Below are positions 16,752 to 24,758 of a stretch of 64,000 bases of DNA, one piece after another. The DNA comes from Streptomyces sp. A1136 (lineage in GTDB: Bacteria; Actinomycetota; Actinomycetes; Streptomycetales; Streptomycetaceae): the NCBI RefSeq assembly GCF_004795055.1, contig NZ_SSBJ01000003.1:62001-126000 (forward strand). Reading direction: 5' to 3'. Positions within the stretch are counted from its first letter, which is position 1, and every line of letters starts with the position of its first letter. The translations under genes were made by a program, and so were the position numbers. The notes under the pieces are model-generated. The model had not been told where the DNA came from. It did no database searches and saw only the letters and a list, made by a program, of their open reading frames with translations.

Positions 16752-17363
16752 GTGCGTGACACAGACTTCTTCCGGCGCTGGATGGACGCCGCCACGGCGG
16801 CGGTCGAACGCGAGGCGGACCGGCTGACGGAACTCGACTCCCCCATCGGGGACGCCGACCACGGCAGCAACCTCCTGCGCGGCTTCGTGGCCGTACGGGC
16901 GGCCCTCGCCTCCGGCGAACCGGCCGTGGCCTCCCCGGGTGAGGTGCTCCAGCTCGCCGGCCGGACCCTGATCTCCACCGTGGGAGGGGCGTCGGGACCG
17001 CTGTACGGGACGCTGTTGCGGCGCACGGGCAAGGAGCTCGGCGACGCCGCCGAGGTCTCCGACGACGCACTGCGCCAGGCCCTGTACGCCGGGGTGGGCG
17101 CGGTCGCGCAGCTCGGCGGGGCCGCGCCGGGCGACAAGACGATGCTGGACGCGCTGGTGCCGGGGGTGGCCGCGCTCGGCACCTCGTACCGGGCGGCGGC
17201 CGACGCGGCGGAAGAGGGCGCCCGGGCGACGGTGCCGCTCCAGGCGCGCAAGGGTCGGGCGAGTTACCTGGGCGAGCGGAGCATCGGACACCAGGACCCG
17301 GGCGCGACCTCCTCGGCCCTGCTCCTGAACGCCCTCGCCGAGGTCGCGGAGGACCGGGCGTGA
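16752..17363 (+). CDS. dhaL: PTS-type dihydroxyacetone kinase, DhaL (ADP-binding) subunit
   Basis: A 203-aa all-helical DhaL. It holds an ADP-Mg cofactor that is re-phosphorylated by DhaM and hands phosphate to DhaK-bound dihydroxyacetone. The metal/nucleotide motif is seen in 'SPIGDADHGSNLLRGF' near residue 35, with further family blocks 'GGASGPLYGTLL' and 'RSIGHQDPGATSSALLL'. The GTG at 16752 follows AGGAG at a 5-nt spacing and is preferred to an in-frame GTG six codons earlier. Its stop overlaps the start of dhaM. Confidence 0.93.
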   Translation: MRDTDFFRRWMDAATAAVEREADRLTELDSPIGDADHGSNLLRGFVAVRAALASGEPAVASPGEVLQLAGRTLISTVGGASGPLYGTLLRRTGKELGDAAEVSDDALRQALYAGVGAVAQLGGAAPGDKTMLDALVPGVAALGTSYRAAADAAEEGARATVPLQARKGRASYLGERSIGHQDPGATSSALLLNALAEVAEDRA

Positions 17364-17770
17364 GCGCGCCGCGGGCCGGTGTCGGCATCGTATTGGTCTC
17401 GCACAGCGCCGAGGTCGCGCGCTCGGTGGCCGACCTCGCCCGGGGCCTGGCCGGGGGCGCGCCGACCGTCCGCGTCGCCGTCGCGGGTGGCACCGGGGAC
17501 GGCGGGCTCGGCACCAGCGCGGAGCTGATCCTGGCCGGCGTGCGGGAGGTGGACCAGGGAGCGGGCGTCGCGATCCTGGCGGACCTGGGTAGTTCGGTGC
17601 TCACGGTCAAGTCGCTGCTGGTGGACGGTGAGCTTCCGGACGGCTGCCGACTGGTCGACGCGCCGTTCCTGGAGGGAGCGGTGGCCGCGGTGGTCGCGGC
17701 CTCCGCCGGCGCCCCGCTGGAAGCGGTGGAGGTCGCGGCCGGCGAGGCGTACGCGTACCGCAAGGCCTGA
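17360..17770 (+). CDS. dhaM: PTS-type dihydroxyacetone kinase, DhaM phosphotransfer subunit
   Basis: A 136-aa single-domain DhaM of the EIIA-mannose fold. The phospho-accepting histidine is residue 15 in 'IVLVSHSAEVA'. Phosphate should come from HPr of the general PTS, encoded elsewhere, and pass to the ADP on DhaL. The protein lacks the HPr and EI-like domains fused to enterobacterial DhaM, as is usual in Actinobacteria. The GTG start overlaps the dhaL stop as GTGA, so translation is coupled. Confidence 0.92.
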   Translation: MSAPRAGVGIVLVSHSAEVARSVADLARGLAGGAPTVRVAVAGGTGDGGLGTSAELILAGVREVDQGAGVAILADLGSSVLTVKSLLVDGELPDGCRLVDAPFLEGAVAAVVAASAGAPLEAVEVAAGEAYAYRKA

Positions 17771-17880
17771 CCGGGCGGGCATGTACGCGAATCCCCACAG
17801 CCGACCGGGCGGGCACGTTACGCGTATCCCCGGCGCCGACCGGCGGGCACGACGCGATCCGCGACGGCCGACCGGCGGGG
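17767..17880. repeat. Degenerate ~35-bp tandem repeat downstream of dhaM, in a 330-bp gap
   Basis: Units start at 17767, 17802, 17837 and 17869 with the core CGACCGGGCGGGCA; the first two are 35 bp and clearly alike (core, then ACGCGAATCCCC or ACGCGTATCCCC), the third is 32 bp and the fourth partial. The repeat begins inside the dhaM stop region. The rest of the gap to 18100 shows no gene; its right end should hold the 3' end of the S4-protein transcript. Confidence 0.65.
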
Positions 17881-18100
17881 CGCCCCGCTCTCGGCCGGCG
17901 CCGGCCGAGCACTGGGCCGCCCTGTCGTCGAAGCCCCTCCCCCGCCTACCGCTGGGAGTCCCCCAGGCCCGGGGCGTCCGGTACCGCACCTCGCCGCGTT
18001 GATCGGAGCGCCCGAGACGTCCGGTACCCGGGCGCCCTCCGCCTTGCGATGCACGGCACCGGACGCCCCGGGCCCCACGGCGCTACGTCGACGACAGGAC

Positions 18101-18478
18101 CTAGCGGCCCCGCAGGGTTTCGATCTCGCGGCGTTCGCGCTTCGTCGGACGGCCCGCGCCGCGGTCGCGGATGCCGACCACGGCCGCCTCGACGGGGGTG
18201 GGCGGCGGCGGGCTCTTGTCGATGTAGCACTCGGCGGCCACCGGCGCGCCGACCCGCTTGGCCACGGTCCTGCGGACCACCACGATCCGCTCGCGGCCCG
18301 CGTGGAAGAGCCTGATCTCGTCGCCCTCGCGCACGGCCTGGGCGGGTTTGGCGCGTTCGCCGTTGACCCTCACGTGACCCGCGCGGCAGGCCGTCGCCGC
18401 GGTCGAGCGGGTCTTGGTCAGGCGCACCGACCAGATCCACGCGTCCACCCGGACCGTTCCCGATACCTCATCAGCCAT
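18101..18478 (-). CDS. S4-domain RNA-binding protein (Hsp15-like)
   Basis: A 125-aa basic protein with an S4 RNA-binding domain at about residues 8-65 ('VDAWIWSVRLTKTRSTAA', 'GHVRVNGERAKPA') and a lysine/arginine-rich C-terminus. It matches the heat-shock protein 15 (HslR) family, which in E. coli binds nascent-chain-carrying 50S subunits and recycles them. Its function in Streptomyces is inferred from family. It is divergent from the molybdate regulator gene. Confidence 0.87.
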   Translation of the reverse strand: MADEVSGTVRVDAWIWSVRLTKTRSTAATACRAGHVRVNGERAKPAQAVREGDEIRLFHAGRERIVVVRRTVAKRVGAPVAAECYIDKSPPPPTPVEAAVVGIRDRGAGRPTKRERREIETLRGR

Positions 18479-18574
18479 GTCCCGACCTTACCGAGACCGG
18501 CGGCCTGAAGCGGAACACTTTCGGCGGATACCACAACACCGTCGGCAACTGCCATGTACAACCACCCGAGGGAA

Positions 18575-18604
18575 TTGCAAATGCGCCAAGACTGCACCTA
18601 CCTT
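18575..18604 (+). promoter_or_regulatory. Likely leaderless promoter of the MerR-TOBE gene
   Basis: A -35 TTGCAA (18575-18580) and a -10 TACCTT (18599-18604) are separated by 18 bp. The ATG at 18612 lies 7 nt after the -10, so the mRNA would start at or next to the start codon. No ribosome-binding sequence precedes the ATG, which fits. Confidence 0.55.
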
Positions 18605-18611
18605 GTCGCAC

Positions 18612-19007
18612 ATGCAGTCCTACACCATCGGACAGGCCGCGCGTCTGCTGGGCGTCAGCCCGGACACGGCGCGCCGCTGGGCCGACGCCGGCCGGGTCGC
18701 CACCCATCGCGACGAGGGCGGGCGCCGGCTGATCGACGGCCGCGCCCTGGCCGCCTTCTCCGTCGAGGTGGGCCAAGGCGCCCACAACGACGAGGAGGAG
18801 CCGTACACCTCTGCGCGCAACGCCTTCCCGGGCATCGTCACGGCCGTCACGCTCGGCGACGTGGCAGCCCAGGTCGAGATCCAGGCCGGGCCCCACCGCC
18901 TGGTGTCGCTGCTCACCCGTGAGGCCGTCGAGGAGCTCGGTCTGGCGGTCGGCATGCAGGCCACCGCCCGCGTGAAGTCCACCAGCGTGCACGTCGACCG
19001 CGCCTGA
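18612..19007 (+). CDS. MerR-type HTH plus TOBE/MOP domain: probable molybdate-sensing regulator
   Basis: A 131-aa protein made of a MerR-like helix-turn-helix (about residues 1-50, 'IGQAARLLGVSPDTARRWAD') and a molybdopterin-binding-like TOBE/MOP domain (about 65-130, 'SARNAFPGIVTAVTLGD' and 'TREAVEELGLAVGMQATARV'). MOP domains bind molybdate or tungstate; in ModE they are fused to a different HTH. Standing directly before modA and modBC, it most probably senses molybdate and controls their expression, a functional analogue of ModE. The HTH-Mop architecture is known in Actinobacteria, but I have not seen its target defined here. Confidence 0.85.
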   Translation: MQSYTIGQAARLLGVSPDTARRWADAGRVATHRDEGGRRLIDGRALAAFSVEVGQGAHNDEEEPYTSARNAFPGIVTAVTLGDVAAQVEIQAGPHRLVSLLTREAVEELGLAVGMQATARVKSTSVHVDRA

Positions 19008-19145
19008 CCCGGTCGCGGCCACCGCCCGACACCACCGCTCGTCCCACCGAACGTCCCCACCCGCTCCGCCCGTCCCCGGCGCGGGTCACCACCGCGCGGT
19101 CCCGGCACCCGGGCCGGCCGCCGACCCGACCGAGGAGCACCGCCC

Positions 19146-19961
19146 ATGCCCCCGACCCAGACCCGTCGCCGCGCCGCGGCCGCCGCCCTGACCGCCGCCC
19201 TCCTCGTGCCCGCCCTCGCCGCTTGCGGCGCCGACGGGAAGAGCGACGCGGCGGCCTCGCCGAGCGCCTCCTCCTCCGGCTCCGCCGCGCCCAAGGCGGC
19301 GAACCTCACCGTCCTCGCCGCGTCGTCCCTCACCGACGTCTTCAAGACGGCGGGCGCCGCGTACGAGAAGGCCCACCCGGGCACGAAGGTGACCTTCTCC
19401 TTCGCCGGTTCGCAGGAGCTCGCAGCCCAGGTCAAGCAGGGGGCCCCGGCCGACGCGCTGGTGACCGCCGACACCAAGACGATGGACGGCCTCGGGGCGG
19501 AGACGAACGACGCGACGGTCGTCGCGAAGAACCGCCTGGTCATCGCCGCCGGCAAGGACAACCCGTTCAAGATCCACGAGCTGAAGGACCTCGCGGACTC
19601 CAAGATCAAGGTCGTGCTCGCCGCGCCCGAGGTGCCCGTCGGCCGCTACAGCAAGCAGATCCTCGACGCGCAGAAGATCGAGGTCAAGCCGGTCTCCCAG
19701 GAGGCCAACGTCCGCGCCGTGCTGAGCAAGGTCGAACTGGGCGAGGCCGACGCGGGCCTGGTCTACAAGACGGACTCCGCCAAGTCGGGTGACAAGGTCG
19801 TCACCGTGGACATCCCGGACGACCAGAACGCGGTCGCCTCCTACCCCGCCGCCACGCTCAAGCAGTCCAAGAACAGCGAGGCCGCCGCCGCCTTCGTGGC
19901 TTGGCTGAGCACGCCCGAGGCGCAGAAGATCCTTCAGGACGCGGGCTTCCAGAAGCCGTAA
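19146..19961 (+). CDS. modA: Molybdate ABC transporter, substrate-binding lipoprotein
   Basis: A 271-aa periplasmic-type binding lipoprotein of the ModA family. The signal peptide ends in 'LVPALAAC' and is followed by a Ser/Ala linker. The oxyanion site is typical: 'LTVLAASSLTDVFKT' and 'TFSFAGSQELAAQVKQGA' give the two serines that bind molybdate, with a further 'VPVGRYSKQ' block. It delivers molybdate to the ModBC protein. It stands 138 bp behind the MerR-TOBE regulator and 137 bp before modBC, with a strong hairpin in the latter gap. Confidence 0.94.
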   Translation: MPPTQTRRRAAAAALTAALLVPALAACGADGKSDAAASPSASSSGSAAPKAANLTVLAASSLTDVFKTAGAAYEKAHPGTKVTFSFAGSQELAAQVKQGAPADALVTADTKTMDGLGAETNDATVVAKNRLVIAAGKDNPFKIHELKDLADSKIKVVLAAPEVPVGRYSKQILDAQKIEVKPVSQEANVRAVLSKVELGEADAGLVYKTDSAKSGDKVVTVDIPDDQNAVASYPAATLKQSKNSEAAAAFVAWLSTPEAQKILQDAGFQKP

Positions 19962-19986
19962 CGGCGTCCGCGGCCCGAAGACGGGG

Positions 19987-20021
19987 AGGGACTGCCTGAT
20001 CCGGGGGGACAGGCAGTCCCT
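19987..20021 (+). terminator. Intercistronic hairpin between modA and modBC
   Basis: A perfect 12-bp stem (19987-19998 with 20010-20021) with an 11-nt G-rich loop begins 25 nt after the modA stop. It is either a partial terminator or an mRNA-stabilising structure that would keep the binding protein more abundant than the transporter. Confidence 0.7.
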
Positions 20022-20098
20022 GCCACCCGTCGACCCGCCGCCGCCGGCCGAAACCCGCGCCCCGGCCCCGCCGGGAACCCCCAGCCAGGAACCGCCTC

Positions 20099-22024
20099 AT
20101 GAGCAGACTCCGTACCCGCGTCCGGCCCCCCGCGGCCCTGGCGCTGCCCGCGCTCCTCGCCGTGGCGTTCCTGCTGCTGCCGCTCGTGGGCATCCTGACC
20201 CGCACCCGGTGGAGCGAGCTGGGCACCCACCTGGGCAGCCCCGGCGTGGAACAGGCGCTCAGACTGTCGCTGCTGGTCTCCCTCTGGGCGCTCGGCCTCT
20301 CGCTCCTCCTCGGGGTGCCGCTCGCCTGGCTGCTGGCCCGCGTCGACTTCAAGGGCAAGGCGTTCGTACGGTCCCTGGTGCTGCTCCCGATGGTGCTGCC
20401 GCCCACCGTCGGCGGTGTGGCCCTGCTGCTCGGCTTCGGCCGTCGGGGGCTGCTCGGGCCGTGGTTGGAGGGGACCTTCGGCATCACCCTGCCGTTCCAC
20501 ACCTCGGGCGCGGTCGTCGCCGCCACCTTCGTCGCGATGCCGTTCCTCGTCATCAGCCTGGAGGGCGCGCTCGGCGGTCTGAAGCGCAGTTACGAGGAGA
20601 CCGCCGCCTCCCTCGGGGCCTCGCCGGTGCGGGTGTTCCTCACCGTGACCCTGCCCATGGTGGCGCCCGGCCTGATCGCGGGCGCGGCGCTCACCTGGGC
20701 CCGCGCGCTCGGCGAGTTCGGGGCCACCATCACCTTCGCCGGGAACCTGCCCGGCACCACCCAGACGTTGCCGCTCCAGGTGTACCTGCTGCTCCAGGAC
20801 AGTCCGGAGGCGGCCACCTCCGTATCGCTGCTGCTGCTCGCGATCGCGATGGGCGTGCTGATCGCACTGCGCGGTCGTTGGACCGCCGCCCCGGGCGCGA
20901 GCACCTCCGCCGAGGCGGTCGCCGTCGTCGGGGACGCCCCCGAGCCCTCCGCCCCGGTCGAGCCGGCCGTCGCACGCCGCGACGAGGGCGCGTGGCCGCT
21001 GCACGCCGAGGTCACCGGCTTCAACGAGCTGACCCTGGACGCCGGGCCCGGCACCACGATCGCCGTCGTCGGCGAGAACGGCGCGGGCAAGACCACCCTG
21101 TTGCGGGCCCTGCTCGGCCTGACCCCGCGTGCCCACGCCACCCTGCGGCTCGGCGACACCGACGTCAGCGCCCTCCCCCCGCACCGGCGCCAGGTGGCCT
21201 GGGTACCCCAGGACGGCGCACTGTTCCCGCACCTCAGCGCGCTCACCAACACCGCCTACGGGTTGCGCGCCCGCGGGGTGCCGCGCGCGACGGCCCGCGC
21301 GGAGGCGCGGGCGTGGCTGGACCGGCTCGGCGTCGGCCACCTGGCGGGGCGCAGGCCCGCGCAACTGTCCGGCGGCCAGGCCCAGCGCGTCGCGTTGGCC
21401 CGCGCGCTCGCGGCGCGCCCCCGACTGCTGCTCCTCGACGAGCCGCTCGCCGCCCTCGACCAGACGACGCGGGCGCGCGTGCGGCACACCCTGCGCACCC
21501 ACCTGGCCGGCTTCGGCGGCGTCTGCCTGATCGTCACGCACGATCCCGTCGAGGCGGTGTCCCTGGCCGACCGGGTCCTCGTACTCGCCGACGGGCGCAC
21601 CCTCCAGGACGCCCCGCCCGCCGAGGTCACCCGGCACCCGCGCTCCCCCTGGGTGGCCCGGATGCTCGGCCGCAACGCCTGGCCGGGCACCGCCACCGCG
21701 GAGGGGCTCAAGCTGGCCGGAGGAGGCCGGCTGGTGGTGCCCGAGGCACTGCCCGACGGGTGCCCGGCGCTCGCGATCATCGCCCCGGAGGCGGTGTCCG
21801 TGCACCGGGTGCGGCCCGTCGGCAGCCCCCGCAACGTGTGGCCCGGCACCGTACGGGAGGTGACCGCCGTGGGGAGCCGGCTGCGCGTGCTGGTCGGGTC
21901 CACCGAGGCCCCGGACCTCGTCGCGGAGATCACCCCCGAGGCCGCGGCCGAGCTGGGGATCGTCGACGGCGTCGAGGTGTGGACCAGCGTCAAGGCCACC
22001 GAGGTGACGCTCGTACGGCTCTGA
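20099..22024 (+). CDS. modBC: Molybdate ABC transporter, fused permease and ATPase
   Basis: A 641-aa fusion. Residues about 1-262 are a ModB permease with five to six helices and the EAA loop 'EETAASLGASPVRVFLTV'. A linker of about 40 residues follows. The ATPase spans about 300-530, with Walker A 'GENGAGKTTLL' near 326, signature 'LSGGQAQRVALARAL' near 423 and Walker B 'LLLLDEPLAALD' near 443. The C-terminus (about 545-641) is a TOBE domain that may bind molybdate. ModB and ModC are usually separate proteins, so one polypeptide here fixes their stoichiometry. The gene nearly abuts the convergent glycosidase gene (7 bp). Confidence 0.93.
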   Translation: MSRLRTRVRPPAALALPALLAVAFLLLPLVGILTRTRWSELGTHLGSPGVEQALRLSLLVSLWALGLSLLLGVPLAWLLARVDFKGKAFVRSLVLLPMVLPPTVGGVALLLGFGRRGLLGPWLEGTFGITLPFHTSGAVVAATFVAMPFLVISLEGALGGLKRSYEETAASLGASPVRVFLTVTLPMVAPGLIAGAALTWARALGEFGATITFAGNLPGTTQTLPLQVYLLLQDSPEAATSVSLLLLAIAMGVLIALRGRWTAAPGASTSAEAVAVVGDAPEPSAPVEPAVARRDEGAWPLHAEVTGFNELTLDAGPGTTIAVVGENGAGKTTLLRALLGLTPRAHATLRLGDTDVSALPPHRRQVAWVPQDGALFPHLSALTNTAYGLRARGVPRATARAEARAWLDRLGVGHLAGRRPAQLSGGQAQRVALARALAARPRLLLLDEPLAALDQTTRARVRHTLRTHLAGFGGVCLIVTHDPVEAVSLADRVLVLADGRTLQDAPPAEVTRHPRSPWVARMLGRNAWPGTATAEGLKLAGGGRLVVPEALPDGCPALAIIAPEAVSVHRVRPVGSPRNVWPGTVREVTAVGSRLRVLVGSTEAPDLVAEITPEAAAELGIVDGVEVWTSVKATEVTLVRL

Positions 22025-22031
22025 CCGGGGC

Positions 22032-24668
22032 TCAGGCGTCGGGCCGCACGGAGAGCCAGTCCCCGGCGGCGAAGGCGTCGACACCGATCAGGGTGCGTTC
22101 CCCGCGGGCCGCCGAGACGGACAGGACGCCCTCGGAGCGGCCGGCCGCGAAGCGGGGCGCGTCGAGCGTGAGCAGCGCGGCGCGCTTCCCGGTGGTGCGG
22201 CGGAAGTCGGCGAGCAGTCCTTGCAGCAGGGCGGCCTCCTTGCGGTCCACGCTCTGCGGAGCGTGGCGTTCCACGACGGCCACCGCGCCCGTGTCCGGTT
22301 CCCGGCCGGCTACCGCCAACGCCTCGCGCACCGCCCGCATCCGGTCCAGCCCGGCGCCCCGGTCCAGCGTCCGCCGGCCGCTGTCGAGCGTCACGAACCG
22401 TACGCCCCGGTGTACGGCCCCGGGGCGGGTCCCTCCTCCGCCGAGGACGAGGTCGACGCCCGGCGGCGGCGCCTGCCCGGGCGGGAGCACCGCGAACCGC
22501 CAGGGCCGCGCCGCCACCCGGGCCGCGGTGCCCACCACGGGATCGACCGCCGCGCGCACGGCGGGAGCCGGCCCGGTCGGCGGGGTGGCGGCGGTCAAGG
22601 TGTCCAGCAGCAGCCGGCCGGGCCGGGGGCCGGGGGCCGCCGAGAGCCCGGTGACCGTCAGCGGCGGCTGCGCCCCGCTCGGCAGTGCCAGGGTGATCCG
22701 GCGTCGCCCGGACCAGGTCACGGCGGGTCCGCGCAGGCCGAGGGTGGCCCCGTCGGCGTCGGTCAGGTGCACGGTGGGGCGGGCTCCGGACCCGTCCCCC
22801 GCCACCCACAGGGACACCGAACGGGCGAGCTCCGGTACCGGGACGGGGCCCGGCGGTGTGGCGGACGCCGTCCCGCTACGGGCCGGGGCCAGGGCCAGCG
22901 CGCCGGCGGCCGGGGAGGCGCCCGGACCGGTCCAACGGGCGGGGTCCTCGGGGCCGGCGAGCGGCAGCTCCTCCAGGCCCACGCCGAGCGCGAGCGCGGC
23001 GGTGGCGCCGGTGGCCCGGACGGTGACGTCGAGCCGTCCGGTGGCGTGCGGGACCCGGGCGGTCACGGTGAAGGCGCCCCTGCCGTCGTCGGTGACGCGC
23101 CAGCGGGAGCTGTCGAACCGGAGCGTCACGTCCCGGGGTTCGATCGGCGCGGCGGCGCCTTGGGCGTCGTAACCGGTCAGCGCGAACCGGGCGTGCGCGG
23201 CGGGCCCGGCGAGGCCGATGCGGTCATCGGTGGGTTGGAGCCGGACCAGCGGGCCGAGGACGTCCAGGCGCAGCGAGCCGGTGGCAGGGCCGCGCCGGGC
23301 CATGACCGTGGCGGGGCCCGGCCGCAGCGCGTGGAAGACCCCGTCCGGGTCGATCCGGCCGCCGCCGGCGGCGGACCACCGCGGGGCGCCCGGGGCGGGG
23401 CCGTCCGCGGAGTCGTGGCCGGTGGCGTCCAGCGTGCGGGTCAGGCCGGGGAAGGCGCGGGCCGGACCGGCCACGGGCTCTACGCGGTACCCGGTGAGCC
23501 GGCCGGTGCCGGCGGGGACGGTGAGGACGAGTCCGTTGGGGACCGGACGGAGCGCGCCGTCCGACGGGGAGTTCTCCACGGTCAGGGTGGTGGACCCGCT
23601 GCGGCCGGCGAGCAGGGTCGAGGAGCCGCCGCCGTCCAGGTTGAGGGCGTCGAAGGCACCGAGCCGGCGCATCATCCGGCCGAGTCCGGTCAGGGTGAGG
23701 CCACCGCTGTCGCGTTGGCGGCCGTCGACGGTGATCAGACGCAGCCGCCGCCCGTCCTTCGAGAGGCCGACCGCGGTGCGCGGGGCGGCGGCGTTGTTGG
23801 GTTCGCCGTCGTGGTTCCGCGCGGCTCCGGCCAGGACCAGCGGCTCGCGTCCGCCGAGAGCCGTCTCGGGGGCCGGTCCGCCGGAGACGACGACCGGGCG
23901 GGCCGTCACCGCGACCGGGTCTCCGGGACGCAGGGCGGCGAGTTCGGTCGCCGCGGCCCCCGTGGCGGTGAGCAGGGTGGCGCCGGCGGCGGGGCGGCCG
24001 ACCGGCTGCCGGGCGGGACCGGTCACCCGGCCGTCGCGCAGCTCCACGGCCCGCGTCGCGGTGGCGGGCATGCGGATGCCGGGCCAGTCGGCGGTGTAGA
24101 GGGTGAAGCCGTCCGGCGGCCGGGCGGCGTTGTAGCCGGCCAGTGCGCGGACGGCGCCGCCCGGCAGCGTCACGGTCCCCGACAGGCCCAGACGCAGGAG
24201 GCGACCGGGGCCCTCGGGCCCGAAGCCGACGGCCAGGCCTCCACCGGGGCCGGGCGAGGCGGAGTGCAGGAGCCGCCCCGTGCTCAGCCCGGGGCCGAGG
24301 GGGGCCCGGGTGGCCCGGATGTCGAAGAAGTCCCCGTTGACGGCGCCGACGACGCGTCGCCCGGGACCGGCCGGGTGCCGGGCGGCGGCCTCGGCGAGGG
24401 TGGCGGGGCGCCCCGGGTCCGGTCCGGGTCCGCCGAGGTACTCGGCCCGTACGCCGTCGGGTCCGCCGAGGTCGGCGACGAGTTCGTCGATGCGCAGCCA
24501 CCGGTCGGCCTGGAGGCGGTCGTAGGACTCCAGGCGCACTCCGGGGGCGATCTGTCGGGAGGTGCGGGCGGTCTCGATGCCCTCGTCGTCGGCGGCCCGC
24601 GCCGGGGGCGCCACGACGAGGGCGGCGCAGACCAGCGAGGCGAGCAGGGGGACGGTTCGGTTCGACAC
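22032..24668 (-). CDS. Secreted phosphodiester glycosidase-like protein (NAGPA domain)
   Basis: An 878-aa exported protein with a clear signal peptide (to 'ARAADDEG' near residue 25). The N-terminal half carries the phosphodiester glycosidase (NAGPA) fold: 'VNGDFFDIRATRAPLG' near residue 110, 'PRTAVGLSKDGRRL' and the hallmark 'DALNLDGGGSSTLL' near 340. The remainder is a beta-rich region that looks like Ig-like modules and ends in a block with 'VTLDSGRRTLDRGAG'. In the family, NAGPA removes GlcNAc from phosphodiesters; bacterial relatives act on cell-wall or exopolysaccharide phosphodiesters. The substrate here is unknown. A regulatory phosphatase gene stands 90 bp upstream on the same strand. 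Confidence 0.8.
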   Translation of the reverse strand: MSNRTVPLLASLVCAALVVAPPARAADDEGIETARTSRQIAPGVRLESYDRLQADRWLRIDELVADLGGPDGVRAEYLGGPGPDPGRPATLAEAAARHPAGPGRRVVGAVNGDFFDIRATRAPLGPGLSTGRLLHSASPGPGGGLAVGFGPEGPGRLLRLGLSGTVTLPGGAVRALAGYNAARPPDGFTLYTADWPGIRMPATATRAVELRDGRVTGPARQPVGRPAAGATLLTATGAAATELAALRPGDPVAVTARPVVVSGGPAPETALGGREPLVLAGAARNHDGEPNNAAAPRTAVGLSKDGRRLRLITVDGRQRDSGGLTLTGLGRMMRRLGAFDALNLDGGGSSTLLAGRSGSTTLTVENSPSDGALRPVPNGLVLTVPAGTGRLTGYRVEPVAGPARAFPGLTRTLDATGHDSADGPAPGAPRWSAAGGGRIDPDGVFHALRPGPATVMARRGPATGSLRLDVLGPLVRLQPTDDRIGLAGPAAHARFALTGYDAQGAAAPIEPRDVTLRFDSSRWRVTDDGRGAFTVTARVPHATGRLDVTVRATGATAALALGVGLEELPLAGPEDPARWTGPGASPAAGALALAPARSGTASATPPGPVPVPELARSVSLWVAGDGSGARPTVHLTDADGATLGLRGPAVTWSGRRRITLALPSGAQPPLTVTGLSAAPGPRPGRLLLDTLTAATPPTGPAPAVRAAVDPVVGTAARVAARPWRFAVLPPGQAPPPGVDLVLGGGGTRPGAVHRGVRFVTLDSGRRTLDRGAGLDRMRAVREALAVAGREPDTGAVAVVERHAPQSVDRKEAALLQGLLADFRRTTGKRAALLTLDAPRFAAGRSEGVLSVSAARGERTLIGVDAFAAGDWLSVRPDA

Positions 24669-24758
24669 TCGGGCAGCATCGAACGGGAGGCCGTGCGACG
24701 AGAGCGTGTTCGGCGCGCCTCGCCCGCGGGTTCAGCCATTCGCGCCGTCGGGGGAGGT

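Noticed and set aside
17628..18002. A 124-codon plus-strand frame over dhaM and the repeat
   Set aside because: It overlaps the dhaM gene in another frame and continues through the tandem repeat, so it is an artefact.
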